Source of the DNA: Euglena gracilis
Taxonomy: Eukaryota; Euglenida; Euglenophyceae; Euglenales
Length of the DNA: 64,000 nt
NCBI GenBank assembly: GCA_039621445.1
Contig: CP154956.1
Location: forward strand, 34,879,437-34,943,436
Reading direction: 5' to 3'
Shown: in pieces, positions 14,801 through 26,020 of the stretch
How positions within the stretch are numbered: position 1 is the stretch's first letter
Layout of the letters: each line of letters opens with the position of its first letter
The notes under the pieces: model-generated
Told to the model about the DNA's origin: nothing
The model's input: only the letters and a program-made list of their open reading frames with translations
Databases searched by the model: none
Translations under genes and position numbers: made by a program

Positions 14801-17416
14801 CTGCGAGGGGGAAGGCCTTGCCAGGGCGGGGGGGGGGGGCACGCCTCGATCCGGAACACGCTCGACACCACGATCCGCTGCTGGCGCCAGTGCTCCCCCT
14901 CGCTGGTGACGAGGCCCGTGCCGAGCAGCGGCAGGAACGGCCCATACGTGAATTCCTTGTCCTGAGGGGCGACGGGCACGGCAGAACCTTCCCCAACGCA
15001 AGCGAAACCCCCAGTGGGTCAGTAAGAGGTTTGTTGCCTGTCATGGGGCGCGTGGGGTTTGAGCATGCCTGCCAGCAGACAGAACGGTAGCCCCCCCCCA
15101 ATGGGTGACACTCTGGGCAGGGATACCCACGGCCCGGTCTGCCTTCGGATCACACTTTTTGCTGGCACCGGAGGCCAACTCCTTTCCGTGGAAATGCATT
15201 TTGCATGGCGTGCCAGGCTGTGTGGAAGATTGGGAAGGCGAGGGGGCATGGCCCCCAAATACAAGCAACCACCAGAACCAGTGGCTCACATTTCGGTTCC
15301 CACGCACACTCCGCCCTCGGGGTTGCCTTCATTTCATATCCAATCGCCTAATCCGCCATTTTAACGTCAGTTTAATGAGAAATTGTTATGGTCCGGTCAG
15401 CACCGTTTGGGTTCTTTGTTCCACAGCCACACAGGGAGCGAATGGCCGACCTTGCTGTACGCCTTCAGGTTGGAGTGCCACACGCTGCGCAGGTGCGCCG
15501 GCTCGGCGACGATGACCATCTGCTTGTTGAAGACGTTGAAGCGGACCGGCCCCTGGGCGTCCCGGTACCTGTCCCGCGGTGAGGAGGGCCAGTGCATCCA
15601 CCCCCCAGGGGGCCATTCAGTTGTCGGCTGAGCTGGAAGCCAAAGGTTGAGGTCGATAGAGGGTTTGGCGGTGCGGGCAACGACGTTGGGAAACAAAATG
15701 GACTATTGGCCATTTCAGCCAGTTTGGGCCATTTTGGAATCGGGAGATCTTTTTCATCTCTTTTCTGCAATTTTTGTTGGTGCCCTCTTCATTCAAGGGG
15801 CCTGCCTTGTTGTAGACACTTCAGGAGGCCAGATTTCACCAGCTCCCAGTTCATCCCAAGCATCTTGGCCGTTGGCTTATTAGCTCCTCTGACGTCTGGG
15901 ACGGCGCAACGTGTGCAGCATGCCTGCTTGCCCAACACCAGACACCTGTTCTCAAAATAGCAGACTTCATCAGAAAAAAAAAGTGAAAAATGCTGATGGT
16001 GGTGGTGGTGGTGGTGGTGGTGGTGGTGGTGGTGGTGGTGGTGGTGGTGGTGGTGGTGGTGGTGGTGGTGGTGGTGGTGGTGGTGGTGGTGGTGGTGGTG
16101 GTGGTGGTGGTGGTGGTGGTGGTGGTGGTGGTGGTGGTGGTGGTGGTGGTGGTGGTGGTGGTGGTGGTGGTGGTGGTGGTGGTGGTGGTGGTGGTGGTGG
16201 TGGTGGTGGTGGTGGTGGTGGTGGTGGTGGTGGTGGTGGTGGTGGTGGTGGTGGTGGTGGTGGTGGTGGTGGTGGTGGTGGTGGTGGTGGTGGTGGTGGT
16301 GGTGGTGGTGGTGGTGGGGGTGGGGGGGTTGGTGGTGGTGGTGGTGGTGGTGGTGGTGGTGGTGGTGGTGGTGGTGGTGGTGGTGGTGGTGGTGGTGGTG
16401 GTGGTGGTGGTGGTGGTGGTGGTGGTGGTGGTGGTGGTGGTGGTGGTGGTGGTGGTGGTGGTGGTGGTGGTGGTGGTGGTGGTGGTGGTGGTGGTGGTGG
16501 TGGTGGTGGTGGTGGTGGTGGTGGTGGTGGTGGTGGTGGTGGTGGTGGTGGTGGTGGTGGTGGTGGTGGTGGTGGTGGTGGGGGGGGGGGTGGTGGGGGG
16601 GGGGGGGGGGGTGGGGGTGGGTGGTGGTGGTGGTGGTGGTGGTGGTGGTGGTGGTGGTGGTGGTGGTGGTGGTGGTGGTGGTGGGGTGTGTGGTGGTGGT
16701 GGTGGTGGTGGTGGTGGTGGTGGTGGTGGTGGTGGTGGTGGTGGTGGTGGTGGTGGTGGTGGTGGTGGTGGTGGTGGTGGTGGTGGTGGTGGTGGTGGTG
16801 GTGGTGGTGGTGGTGGTGGTGGTGGTGGTGGTGGTGGTGGTGGTGGTGGTGGTAGAAGTGGGGGGGGTGGTGGTGGTGGTGGTGGTGGTGGTGGTGGTGG
16901 TGGTGGTGGTGGTGGTGGTGGTGGTGGTGGTGGTGGTGGTGGTGGTGGTGGTGGTGGTGGTGGTGGTGGTGGTGGTGGTGGTGGTGGTGGTGGTGGACAG
17001 AGGGGAGGCCAAAGAAAAGAGCAGAGGAGAGAAGGTTGCAGAAAGCAAAATATGTGCCACCGTTTGTCCAATGTTACCGCTTTTTCCTTTGAGGGAAGTT
17101 AATCCTTGATAGAAAGGCAATTCTCAGAGGGACATATTTATAAATGGGAAAACAACCGATAATTATTCGCGGTTGTTCTTGGTCATTTGTGATTATTTGT
17201 GATTATTCGTGGTTATTCATGATTTTGGAAAATTACCAAATTCATTCTAGTTCTCATTATTTGTGGCACAAATTTGTAGGAATCCCTGTGCTCAGACAGA
17301 ATGCTCTTTTCTTGCTCTGATTTTATGTCCATCCTCTGATTGGTGTCATTCAAATATGAAGCCTTGCACTTTGGGGTGGAATTTCTTATCCAGGGCTTTT
17401 TTGTGAGAGATTGATT

Positions 17417-17512
<96 letters not shown>

Positions 17513-18432
17513 CACACAACACACACGTGCACACACCACTTAGCCATGAGGTCCCATGGGGTCTGCGTGGCCAGCCGCAGCGCCTGGCCAAACAGCGGCA
17601 GTCCCCCTGGGACGAGGGGGATGCGCCGCGCCTTCCACCGCATCTGCCACACCGAGATGAGGCCCTTCACGGTGTAGTACGCCGTTACAGCTGGCAACCT
17701 GCTTCGGTCGAGGTGTTTCCTTCAGTTGTGCCTTCCAAACACTTCAGGTGGGAGGGGGCATAACTTTGATTCCGCCAAAATTTGTGACAGGGAGAAAACA
17801 GAAGCAATCCAGAAAATTGCCAGGAAACTTTTGGGTGGTTTCAAAACATCTTTTCGATGAAACATTTTGAAACGTCCCATATGTAGCTGACTTTTGACAC
17901 AAATTGAGCCAAAAAAAAAACCTTTTCAAAAAACATTAATAACCAAGCTCCCTCATGCATTTAGCAACCGATCCAAATGCATCCATTTGGGATATGGATA
18001 TGAATGATGCCCCGCAGAAAATTTGGGCGCTTGATGAGAAGTAACAAAAAATGGCTCAGAATTCAACCAACTGCTAATTATTGGGCAATCCCAGAATAGG
18101 TGAAAATGGAGCGCAATATAATGTGGAAAAAAGCGAAAATTGTCCAGGAGAACAACCTGTGCACATGGGAATGACGACTGCTTGGCCTGAAATTGAATCC
18201 TCATGTCAATATCATACCATTTACAAATAAAAAAAATGGGTGTAGACGGCCCGAAATTATTCAGGCACTTGGCGGATTCCCCCGGTGAGAAAAAAAAGGG
18301 GGGAAAGACAATTGTGTGAATTTCAAGATAAGAGTAGATTCTGATTGTTCCTTTCTTTCTTGCTTTGGCCTGGGGCAGCACCCACAGTCCACAAACAGTC
18401 AACCAGCCAACCACGTCACGCCATTCAGCCAT
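8134..18432 (-). CDS. Cytochrome P450, full-length multi-exon gene
   Basis: Fifteen minus-strand exons: 18393-18432, 17537-17690, 15451-15568, 14845-14961, 14164-14260, 13620-13732, 12835-12878, 12471-12600, 11899-11950, 11429-11562, 9845-9978, 9328-9442, 8625-8699, 8443-8514, 8134-8301. All phases agree, giving about 520 residues, a normal P450 length. Landmarks: N-terminal hydrophobic anchor then basic RWKARRIPLVPGG; C-helix WRQQR; I-helix AGHETS near residue 307; PERF after EAFR; haem loop FIQGPRNCLG with the thiolate Cys near 456; stop at 8134-8136. This is a membrane-anchored, haem-dependent monooxygenase that would need a reductase partner; the substrate cannot be told. Introns after exons 4, 7 and 11 use GC donors. 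Oddity: the K-helix ExxR is broken by the exon 11-12 junction. The first exon (40 bases) is the least certain. Introns carry a 1-kb GGT tract and a MITE. Confidence 0.88.
8443..8514 (-). CDS. P450 haem-binding exon
   Basis: Encodes DQFQFCPFIQGPRNCLGQHL and the first residues of the L-helix. The FxxGxRxCxG signature is intact, with Cys as the fifth haem ligand. Flanked by a canonical acceptor (CCGCAG) and donor (GTGTGC). The last exon continues the L-helix with ARVVLAQLMAEYHF and ends in a Gly/Ala/Ser-rich tail. Confidence 0.92.
9845..9978 (-). CDS. P450 J- to K-helix exon
   Basis: Begins VRAEAAAIGLQRD after a CCCACAG acceptor and contains EYTVCVLKEAL, the K-helix before the invariant Arg. 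No GT follows KEAL; the only phase-compatible donor is GC after GGCGG (GCGGCA). Joining to 9442 with a GC-AG intron gives KEALGGPALRRYSVVP, whereas the family pattern would be KEALRRYSVVP. Confidence 0.75.
10049..10640. mobile_element. Degenerate hAT-like MITE in a P450 intron
   Basis: Left end CAGGGATGTATGGGAAGCCC matches the left inverted repeat of the intact element at 24201-24683. The interior is also shared (G run, then CCTGATTTTTCTTTGAAA and a CAAGGAGGGGGG block), and the right side (CACCTCAATGCCAAAGAGCTTC) is a decayed version of that element's right end. It lies between P450 exons 9845-9978 and 11429-11562. Confidence 0.6.
11750..11812. repeat. (CA)n microsatellite in a P450 intron
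   Basis: About 30 CA units between the exons at 11429-11562 and 11899-11950; the minus strand reads GT. Bordered by CACACGCGCGCGCA-type variants. Confidence 0.95.
15997..16996. repeat. (GGT)n tract of about 1 kb in P450 intron
   Basis: Around 330 GGT units with a few G-rich interruptions (16316-16330, 16580-16620, 16683-16690, 16852-16868). It sits in the intron between P450 exons 17537-17690 and 15451-15568, so the pre-mRNA carries ACC repeats. The Gly, Val, Trp, His, Pro and Thr polymers in all six frames are not genes. Confidence 0.97.
17418..17519. repeat. (CA)n microsatellite in P450 intron
   Basis: About 47 CA units, ending some 18 bases before the donor of P450 exon 17537-17690. On the transcript strand the intron therefore begins GTGTGTGCACG and soon becomes a GT repeat. 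Confidence 0.95.
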
Positions 18433-19053
18433 GTGCTATGTGCCAAGTCCCTTGCAGAAGGATCACAGTGCTAGTGTGAATGCTGCTCCTATCGAGGCGA
18501 ACACAAATGGACGAGAGGCAAAATGCAGAGCCACTGGCCTATCCTTCCGGGGCGAACTGCTGCGGTGAGCAAGAGGCCGGGTGGGATGCCGAGCACTGCA
18601 AGCAGCTTGGGGAGCCATGGAAATGGCCACTGCATGCGCATGGCAGCCATCTGGGGTACTGTGGGAAAGGCGTCGACTCAGGGTTGTCGTCGGTGGAGCC
18701 CTTGATTGCAGATTTACCCCAAGCAAGACTTCCCACTGGCACACAACACTCTCGCCAATCACCTTTACAAACGCCCTCAACCGGAATATGAGCACACTGG
18801 TTGGCAAGAACTTACAAAAAGAAACAAAAAACCAACATTGATTTGGAAGGGAAAAGGAAGGATGCTGTTCCTTGCACGGAAAAAGATTGAAATCACATAT
18901 GAATGTCTTACCTCTGATGATGAATGGAAATGAATGGAAACCTCTGATGAGGATGAACGATGAATGGAAATCGCACCTGTTTGTTGTCCCCCGAAACAGG
19001 AGGTTGACTCGGGCAGCCTCAGCCGTGGGGGAGCTCTCTCTGCTCCCCACTGA
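18433..19053. other. Region upstream of the P450 gene
   Basis: The presumed promoter and 5' untranslated region lie here on the minus strand. No TATA box or other regulatory motif stands out. Short GATGATGAATGGAAATGAATGGAAA repeats lie at 18915-18970. No supported exon. Confidence 0.35.
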
Positions 19054-19564
19054 CTTAGGCGGCCTAACTCGCACTTAGCTTTGTGACCGGGAAATCGTGC
19101 TGCAGCGCAATGTCCCAAAAAAAGTTGTGATTCCAACACCGACGCCTGACGTCCAGGCCAGTCCGAATTGGTCGGTCTACCAGTGCCCAGGCCCCAGGGC
19201 CTGGGCACGAACGCAACAACTTGGAACGTTACGGTCTGCGGGCACAGGTCTCCCAAGGCCCAGTTTGCAGGAACCCAAAGCGCTGGGACTCCATTGCGCA
19301 TTTGTGCCATTGGAGTGCGCCATTGCCAAATTTTTCAGTACAAAAAACTAAACGCATTGTGCATTTGCACAATACTTTTTAATGTATTGTAATGTGGGTG
19401 ATCATTGCACACTTGCGCAATAGTTACACAACGTACATCCTAAAACACTTTTCAATTGCGCATCTGCAGTGGAGTATGAAGATTTGCGAGCATGGAGCAC
19501 AATGCGAAACAGGTGGATAGAAGCCTTCCCTCGGTCATGTTGCATTGAAATTGGGTAAACATTA

Positions 19565-19943
19565 ACCCCCCCCACTTACTAACCCCCCCCCCCACTTACT
19601 AACCCCCCCCTCGGGCCGACCAACCAAACCGGGACTTATAACCCCCCCCCCTTCGGGGAAGGAAAATGAAAGCCGCCGGGGACGATTTTTTTGGCCTCAA
19701 ACCACCCAAAAACTGATTTTTGGCCCTTTTTTGAGATCGACCATCATCAAAAATGCCATTTTTGACCAAATTTGCCAAAAATTGCCATTTGGGGGGGGTT
19801 TCGGGGTCATTTTTGGGGTTCGGATTTTCACCAACAATTCCGGGACTTATAACCCCCCCCCCACTTACAAATCCCCCCCTTCGGCCGACCAACCAAACCG
19901 GATCCTACTAACCCCAGGGGGTTTATAAGTAGGGGGGGGGGGT
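19565..19943. mobile_element. C-run/G-run MITE with TA duplication, word ACTTATAACCC
   Basis: Begins ACCCCCCCCACTTACTAACC and ends GGGGTTTATAAGTAGGGGGG, flanked by TA (19563-19564, 19944-19945). The words CACTTACTAACCC and ACTTATAACCC recur four times or more, next to TCGGCCGACCAACCAAACCG. The central AT-rich stretch carries inverse AAAATGCCATTTTTGACC words. Confidence 0.75.
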
Positions 19944-20821
19944 TACGCATCTGCCACAGATTTAAAATTGTATATCCATTGCGCAGTTGTGCAATGGAAC
20001 TCTTCAAATCCTATTCTACATAAGTGTGCCCATAGCGCAGATGTGCAATGGTCTTCAATTTTAACTACCTATTTATATCACTGTGGACGAAGAGAGCGGT
20101 CCTGGAAGCATCTCAACACCAGAGCGGACAGAGCTAAGGTGGAGGGAAGCCTTGCCTCGAACAGGAAACCCCCCCACCTGGTGCGTTCCTGGAACCACCA
20201 ACTTCTCCATATCCCAACATGCCTTGCCCAATGTGTTGCGAGCGCAATGCCGTTGCTGGAGGTTTCTCCCACTTGCTTCGCAGTTCAGCATGCTTGAGGG
20301 GCCCGACTTTTTTGCCACCTTTAAAACTCGAAAACTCTATTTGAAAAGCAATAGGTCATAGCGGAGGAAACACTTTTGGGCACCTCAAAAAGTGTTTTAA
20401 AAAAGCGTGTCACCCCCCTCGCCAAGGATTTGAAAAACACAACTTTGAGGATGACTGAATGGAATTGAGAAATCGAAAAGGTATCTCAACAACGGCGGAG
20501 AAAGGTGGACATGCTGGCACATCTTTATTCAGTGGTTTGCAACCCAACAGGCAGGCCCATCACACCAGGCAGATAGAGGACACGGTTCGGCCAAAACAGA
20601 TCCTCCAGTCATCATCCCAAAAACCCAGCTCCCACCACTGAGTGCAGCGTCGCTATGGCTCCACAGCCTGCCTTCCATGATTCACCTTATTGGAACGACC
20701 TCCCTCCCTGGTGCCTGACTGCTTCTAAATCACCAGCCCAGCTTCTGGACACAATGATGCTCAAACCCGTTTCATCATTTCCCTCAATCGGCCACCTCCT
20801 CCCACAGCGCACGGACGTTCA

Positions 20822-20850
20822 TATATGTATATGTATATGTATGTGTGTGT

Positions 20851-20882
<32 letters not shown>
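20822..20882. repeat. TATG/(AT)n microsatellite
   Basis: TATATG and GTGTGTG units followed by about 15 AT units, immediately before a cluster of TGCGCAATGG palindromes. Confidence 0.9.
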
Positions 20883-20885
<3 letters not shown>

Positions 20886-21277
20886 TCAGCGTTCATACAC
20901 ACCTGCTCTTTGAATGCCCATTGCGTACATGCGCAACGATTATTATTATATACAAGAATTATCCATTGCACATGTGTGCAATGGATAATTCTTGTGCATG
21001 TGCGCAATGGGTAACGGAAGCCCCTGAGCTTTGGGAGTCCCTCTTATGTGCTACGGTCTGAGGGGAGTCTCTCCGGATGGCCAATGATGGGCTTGGTGAG
21101 GAAATGCACTGCGTAAATGCGCAATGGACAATCCTACATAATGCTCTGCTTGATCATTCAGATTACACGTTAGTTGCTCGTTTGCACTCTCATCGATTTT
21201 ACGTGGGCTATTACGTTTCGGTGCAATGTATTTCCTCACCAAGCCCAACACTGGCCGTGCAAAGATGGCCTCCTGAC

Positions 21278-21689
21278 CAGGGGGGGGGGGGGGAAATGCA
21301 ACTGGGCCCTTCAAAGTATGCAAGTCATGCAAAAAATGCTGCTGCAAAAAAAATGCAACTTGCATGAAAAACCTGAGAAAAAGTTGGAATATAACAGAGC
21401 TTTGCTGCCTAAGATCAAAAAAAATTTCCAGGGCAAAATATTTTATGCAAAAAAATGCAAAAAAATCCATAAATATGGCAACCAACAACAAAATTTTTTT
21501 CCAGGGCAAAATATTATATGTAGAAAATGCAAAAATATGCAAAAAAATTCAAACATATGGCAACCAACTACAAAAATTTTTTCCGGGGAAAATATTTTAT
21601 GCAAAAAAATGCAAAAAAATGCAAATTTCGGGAAAAGCCGATTATGCAAAAAAATGCAAATTATGCAAGTTGCATTTCCCCCCCCCCTG
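21278..21689. mobile_element. hAT-like MITE, word AAATGCAA
   Basis: Ends are CAGGGGGG...AAATGCAACT and AGTTGCATTTCCCC...CCTG. An 8-bp target duplication CTCCTGAC flanks it (21270-21277, 21690-21697) and fits the hAT preference nTnnnnAn. The interior is packed with AAAAAATGCAAA words. Length 412 bp with no coding capacity. Confidence 0.82.
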
Positions 21690-21872
21690 CTCCTGACACA
21701 CCATAACACGTCACGTGCATACGCTCAGAGGCTCCCGTTACCCATTGCACACATGGGCAACAATTATCAATTGCGCACATGCGGAATGGATAGTATTTGT
21801 GTATGTACGCAATGTCCATGATTATTGTGTTCTATGCCCGGCAATGGGAATGGAGTTGCTCACCAGACGTTA

Positions 21873-22906
21873 CCCACCCCTGGGCACTTGGCCCGGGCCA
21901 TGATTGAAAGTAAGACCGGGGGGGCCAACCTTAGGGGGCCAAGTTCGCATGTTAAGAGCGTGAAGGGGGCAACGACACCAACATCGGAGGGGATGTTCAG
22001 GGTCCCCCCCCACTGGAAAAAATTTTCCTCCAACACTATATGCCAAGGTGGAAATGAGGTTTTTAATGTATTTTTAGGCGGATTTTGTTCAAAAAATCAA
22101 AAAAAACCGGCCAAAAATGGGCATTTTTAGCCATTTGGGGGGTCAAAAAAAAATTGGCGCTTCGCGCCGGTCACTGGAAAAAATACTGACTAGCAGTCCA
22201 GCCCCACCCCTGGGGGGAAGGGGTGCCAATCCTTAGGCAAAGGCCCCCATAATGCAACGAACGGCTTTTTTTTTGCAAAAAGCCGGCCACCGAAAGCGAC
22301 CGGAAAGTTTTTTTCGGATTGGGAAGAATTTTGTCTGTCGAATCTTGGACTCCTGGCCGCCTTGGAGTCTCGGCCTTGGAGATCAGGCAGTATTGGTCAT
22401 TAATCAAAAATTTTCGACCAAACGGCATCAAAAATAGTCCTTTTTGGAGGAAAAAGAACACAAATCAAAAAAAATCACCCCAAACCCTCAAACCAGTGAA
22501 GTTCGCCGGCCGAGGGAACCCCCTTCCCCGGTGAGTGTTCATCGCCGGGGGGGGGGGGGTCCAGGACGTTTTCAACATTTTTGGTTTCTGTGAATTTCTG
22601 TCCAGACTCCATGTGACACTCACCCCGACAGGAGTCACCTTGGTCACCACAGACTTGGGAAGGCTATTACTCCTGCCTGGGAAAACTATCTGGCTCGAAG
22701 AGGACGGTTGGAAAGAACGGACCATTTCGACCGAGGTACCCAGGGCATCTGCAACATTTGTGGGGAAAAAATTGCTACAGGCCAAGATTGCAAGTTGACA
22801 GAAAAGGCCAACTTTAGGGGGCCAAGTTTGCATGTTAAGAAGTGGGGGGGCAAGCGCCCGGGGGGGGGGGGAGGGCAAGTGCCCGGGGGGGGGGGGGGGG
22901 GGCAGG
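21873..22906. mobile_element. TA-flanked insertion proven by an empty site
   Basis: The related sequence at 28400-28412 reads CAGACGTTAGGACAAGAC without interruption, whereas here 1,034 bp separate CAGACGTTA from GGACAAGAC, with TA at 21871-21872 and 22907-22908. The ends contain GGGCACTTGGCCC and GGGCAAGTGCCC in inverse orientation. A 35-bp direct repeat (GGGGGCCAAGTT-CATGTTAAGA, 21918 and 22806) lies near the two ends, and a nested block at about 22005-22210 resembles 44390-44600. Confidence 0.75.
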
Positions 22907-23003
22907 TAGGACAAGACCCCGGGCTTGCCCTCAATCCCCCCCCAACCCCTCCACCTGGGTGGTTTGCCACTGCACCGCTTCTCACGCTTCAAGCTCCCAG
23001 GGG

Positions 23004-23681
23004 CAGGGGGGAAATGCGCTGGACGGCCCTCGGAAAAAATGTGCAAAAATGCGCAAAAATGCGCAAAAAAATGCGCGAAAAATGCGCTGAGTTTGTGACA
23101 TTCCTAATGGAAAAAGGACTTAGAAAAATTTCCAACAGTAAACCCAAAATTAAACCAAAATCACCAAAAAGAGCTGAAATGAAGGCATTTTGGCCAAAAA
23201 ATGCATGACCAAGGCGTCACTCTCCGTTCACCATAACCAACAATGTCAGCCATGGTGCCCCTTACTTGTGACCAGGGGAGTGGGATTCCCGCCTTGGTTA
23301 CGTGCCAATGTGGGGTCTCTGAAACCCCCAGTGTCCTCATCGTCATTGGATGAGTACCCACACCTCATCACCCAAGGGTTTTCTCTTGAGGGGGGTGGGG
23401 TCCCTTGGGCGGAAAAAAAGTGCGAAAATGGGTTCATTGGTTACAGAAATGGGTCAGTTGAACGTGGGCAAAATTCGGTGAGCATGTGATTTGGGTGGAA
23501 AATGTGCAAAAATGGCAAAATATGCAAAATTGGGCAAAAAAATGCGCAAAAATGGAAAATGTGCAAAATTGGGCAAAAAAATGCCCCCCCAAAAAATGGA
23601 AAATGTGCAAAAATGGGAGGGGGAAATGTGCAAAAAATGCGCAAAAATGCGGAAAAATGCAGCGCATTCCCCCCCCCCCTG
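23004..23681. mobile_element. hAT-like MITE, word AAATGCGC
   Basis: Ends are CAGGGGGGAAATGCGCTG and CAGCGCATTCCCCC...CCTG, flanked by CAGGGG (22998-23003, 23682-23687). The duplicate at about 28490-28515 reads CTCCCAGGGGTCACAAC with no insert, confirming the boundaries and a 6-bp duplication. Both ends are rich in AAAATGCGCAAAAATG words. Length 678 bp. Confidence 0.85.
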
Positions 23682-24200
23682 CAGGGGTCACAACTCCCTG
23701 GCACGCCGTCTTTCCAACGTTTTCACAACGTGTGTGCGGAGTCCACCCTCTGGATGACTCAGCAGGCAATATTTCAGGAACATTCCACAGAGCCTGAAAA
23801 CAGCAACAGAAAAGTCCAAATTTCACCCGGCCTGTAGAACACCATCTGGGGAACACTCGAGGCTTAAAAAAACGGGGACACACAATGGGGGTTTTGGCAC
23901 TGTTTTGGGAAAATTCATGTGTCCCGGAGTCCAAACCCGGGGTTGGGGGGGGGGGGTTTAACATGGTGCACAGGCTCAAAAACACCAAGATTGGGCCTGT
24001 TCCCTGGGTCCCAACAATGACAAATGATGCAGGTTCCACCATAAAGGGTCTCTGCAGGTCCCACCAAAGGGTCAAAGGGTTTCACCACCGGATTTCAAAA
24101 AGATTGCAGCATTGCGCTTATGCGCAATACAAAAATCAAAAGTTCAGTGCGAGTTAGGCCGCCTGATACTGATGATTGTGCTCATCTGCACTCCACTGGG

Positions 24201-24683
24201 CAGGGATGGATGGGAAGCCTTGAGGGGGGGGGGGGGTCCGGACCCCCCCTCCCGACACGGGGGGGGGGGGGGTGGGTCGGACCCCCCCTCCTACCTCGAA
24301 ACTGAGGGGGGGCCGAAATTTTTTCGATTTCATGGACGGACAAAGGGCCGGAAATCGGGTCGGAATCGGTCAAAAACCCCTGATTTTTCTTTGAAAATCG
24401 ATCCAAAAATGCTCATTTTTTGAATTTTTTTGAACATTTTTGGGGGGGGAAAACCAACGCATCAAAAAAATGGGCAATATGTCCAAAAGTCAGCAAAAGG
24501 GGTGTTTTTGCTCATTTTCCGGCGCACAGCGCCGGAAGAAAATTTTCTGCTATTTTTGGCACCTGTCAAGGAGGGGGGGGTGGGGGGTCCGGACCCCTCC
24601 TCCCAACACCTAGGGGGGGGGGGGTCCGGACCCCCCCCCCCTACCACCTACCTCAATACCGAAGGGCTTCCCATCCATCCCTG
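24201..24683. mobile_element. hAT-like MITE, intact copy
   Basis: Inverted repeat CAGGGATGGATGGGAAGCC at 24201 and GGCTTCCCATCCATCCCTG ending at 24683, with a perfect 8-bp duplication CCACTGGG (24193-24200, 24684-24691). Inside each end are G-run blocks with GGTCCGGACCCCCC palindromes. A CCGGCGCACAGCGCCGG hairpin is central. Related to 10049-10640. Confidence 0.87.
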
Positions 24684-24706
24684 CCACTGGGGCACGAAGA
24701 CCAGAC

Positions 24707-24922
24707 GTTGTCCAGGGTGTGGCAAGGCGTTGGGGGTTGATGGATTTGGCCCCTGGGCCACCCCTGGGATTGGGCATCAGACGTAACATAGCTTGCACTG
24801 ATGTCCTGGAAGGCCCGGATGCGGTGGGTGCTCTGGGGAAGGCGGAACAATGCGGCGGTCGTGTGGACGGCCCTCTCAGCCCTCGTGCCCACCCAGCACG
24901 GAAGGGTTCTTAGAAGCCTCAT
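24707..24922 (-). CDS. Candidate first exon with mitochondrial-type presequence
   Basis: A 72-codon minus-strand frame starts at the ATG at 24922. The N-terminus MRLLRTLPCWVGTRAERAVH is rich in Arg, Leu, Ser and Thr and lacks acidic residues before the single Glu, as in organelle targeting peptides. A donor AAC|GTCTGG closes it at 24707; an earlier donor (GTTACG) would give a shorter exon. No downstream partner exon was found and no family was recognised, so this may be chance. Confidence 0.3.
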
Positions 24923-25256
24923 ACCACTGGCACCGCAAAGGAGCAGCGAGGGGCTAAAGGGGGAACGCCGAAATATGTGAACCTGTGCCGCCACCGGCGT
25001 GGCGGGGGGTCAGCAACCAGCCCCGGCCCGCCAACTCCACTGCCGGCCACCGGCAGCGCTGGGGGGCCGAGGGTGGGGTGGGGGAGGGAGGGGACGGTCC
25101 CGCTCCGCGGCTCAGAGCCGGGGAGAGGGGGGCGCGTGACTGTGCGATGCGGTCATGGGCATGGGAGGGGAAGGACGCCGACGCCGAGCACCACTGGCTG
25201 AAGCCAGGACGGGGTGGAGCAGGGAATTCATTCATCCATTCATTTGCAGCGCCACA

Positions 25257-25400
25257 GCCGCCGCTGCTGCCACTGCCGCCACCACCACCACCACCACTCC
25301 CACCACCACCACTCCCACCACCAACAACAGCAGCAGCAGCAGCAACAACAACAACAACACCACCACCACCACCACCAACAACAACAACAGCCCCAACAAA
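25257..25400. repeat. CCA/CAA/CAG trinucleotide repeat
   Basis: Mixed CCG, CCA, CAG and CAA repeats. Open in several frames (His, Gln, Pro, Thr on plus; Val, Gly, Leu on minus) with no flanking gene evidence. Confidence 0.9.
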
Positions 25401-26020
25401 TGCAGGATAGGCCACAACGGTTGTTGATCACGTTTCCTGATTTTCTGTGCGTGTTGGGCTTTTGGATGACCACGGAACCCCTCCCCACACCTATCAGCTC
25501 TGCTGAGAGGACCAAGCAAAAGAACCAGCTCTCTGCCCCTGGGAAATGAGGAGAGGGTAATGCCAAAACAAAGAAATAAACGGGAACAAACAATATCTTT
25601 ATTCTTAGGGACAGGTGCTGTGGCATCATGGTACACAGCAAAAATATCATATGCAGTTGGAATTGGTTGTGGGCTTTTTGCAACCACAGTTAACTTAACC
25701 CATACGTACTGAGATTTTACTCCCCCCAAGGGGTAACAAACCCTTGGCCATACCCCCAGGGGTGAGATCCCATTTTGGATCAAAATGTTACACTAAGATT
25801 GACAAAAGTTTCGACCCAAACAAGGGACGATTATCGAAAATGCAAGGCGATGCAAGGCGAACCCAAAAGAGTCACCCAATTAGGATCAAAAACATGGGGT
25901 CCCAATGCCGTGCCGAAATCAGCGAGCATCACCCTTGTGCACCAACCTTTGTTTGTGCAGCCCAAAAGTGCTTTCTCGGCTTTGAATCCTGGGTCTATTT
26001 GTTACATGTTGTTTTCCAAA
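25401..26020. other. Spacer without recognised features
   Basis: Moderate-GC sequence with no supported exon, repeat arm or G/C-run element. It lies before the inverted duplicate arm that starts near 26030. Confidence 0.35.

Noticed and set aside
15789-17120. Long Gly, Val, Trp, His, Pro or Thr polymers
   Set aside because: They come from the GGT repeat, which lies inside a P450 intron.
18463-19310. Minus-strand frames upstream of the P450 start
   Set aside because: They run through repeat-end sequence that recurs at 24.1 and 28.9 kb and show no coding bias.
25155-25427. Gln/His/Asn-rich protein
   Set aside because: It is the CCA/CAA/CAG repeat, with no flanking conserved sequence or splice chain.
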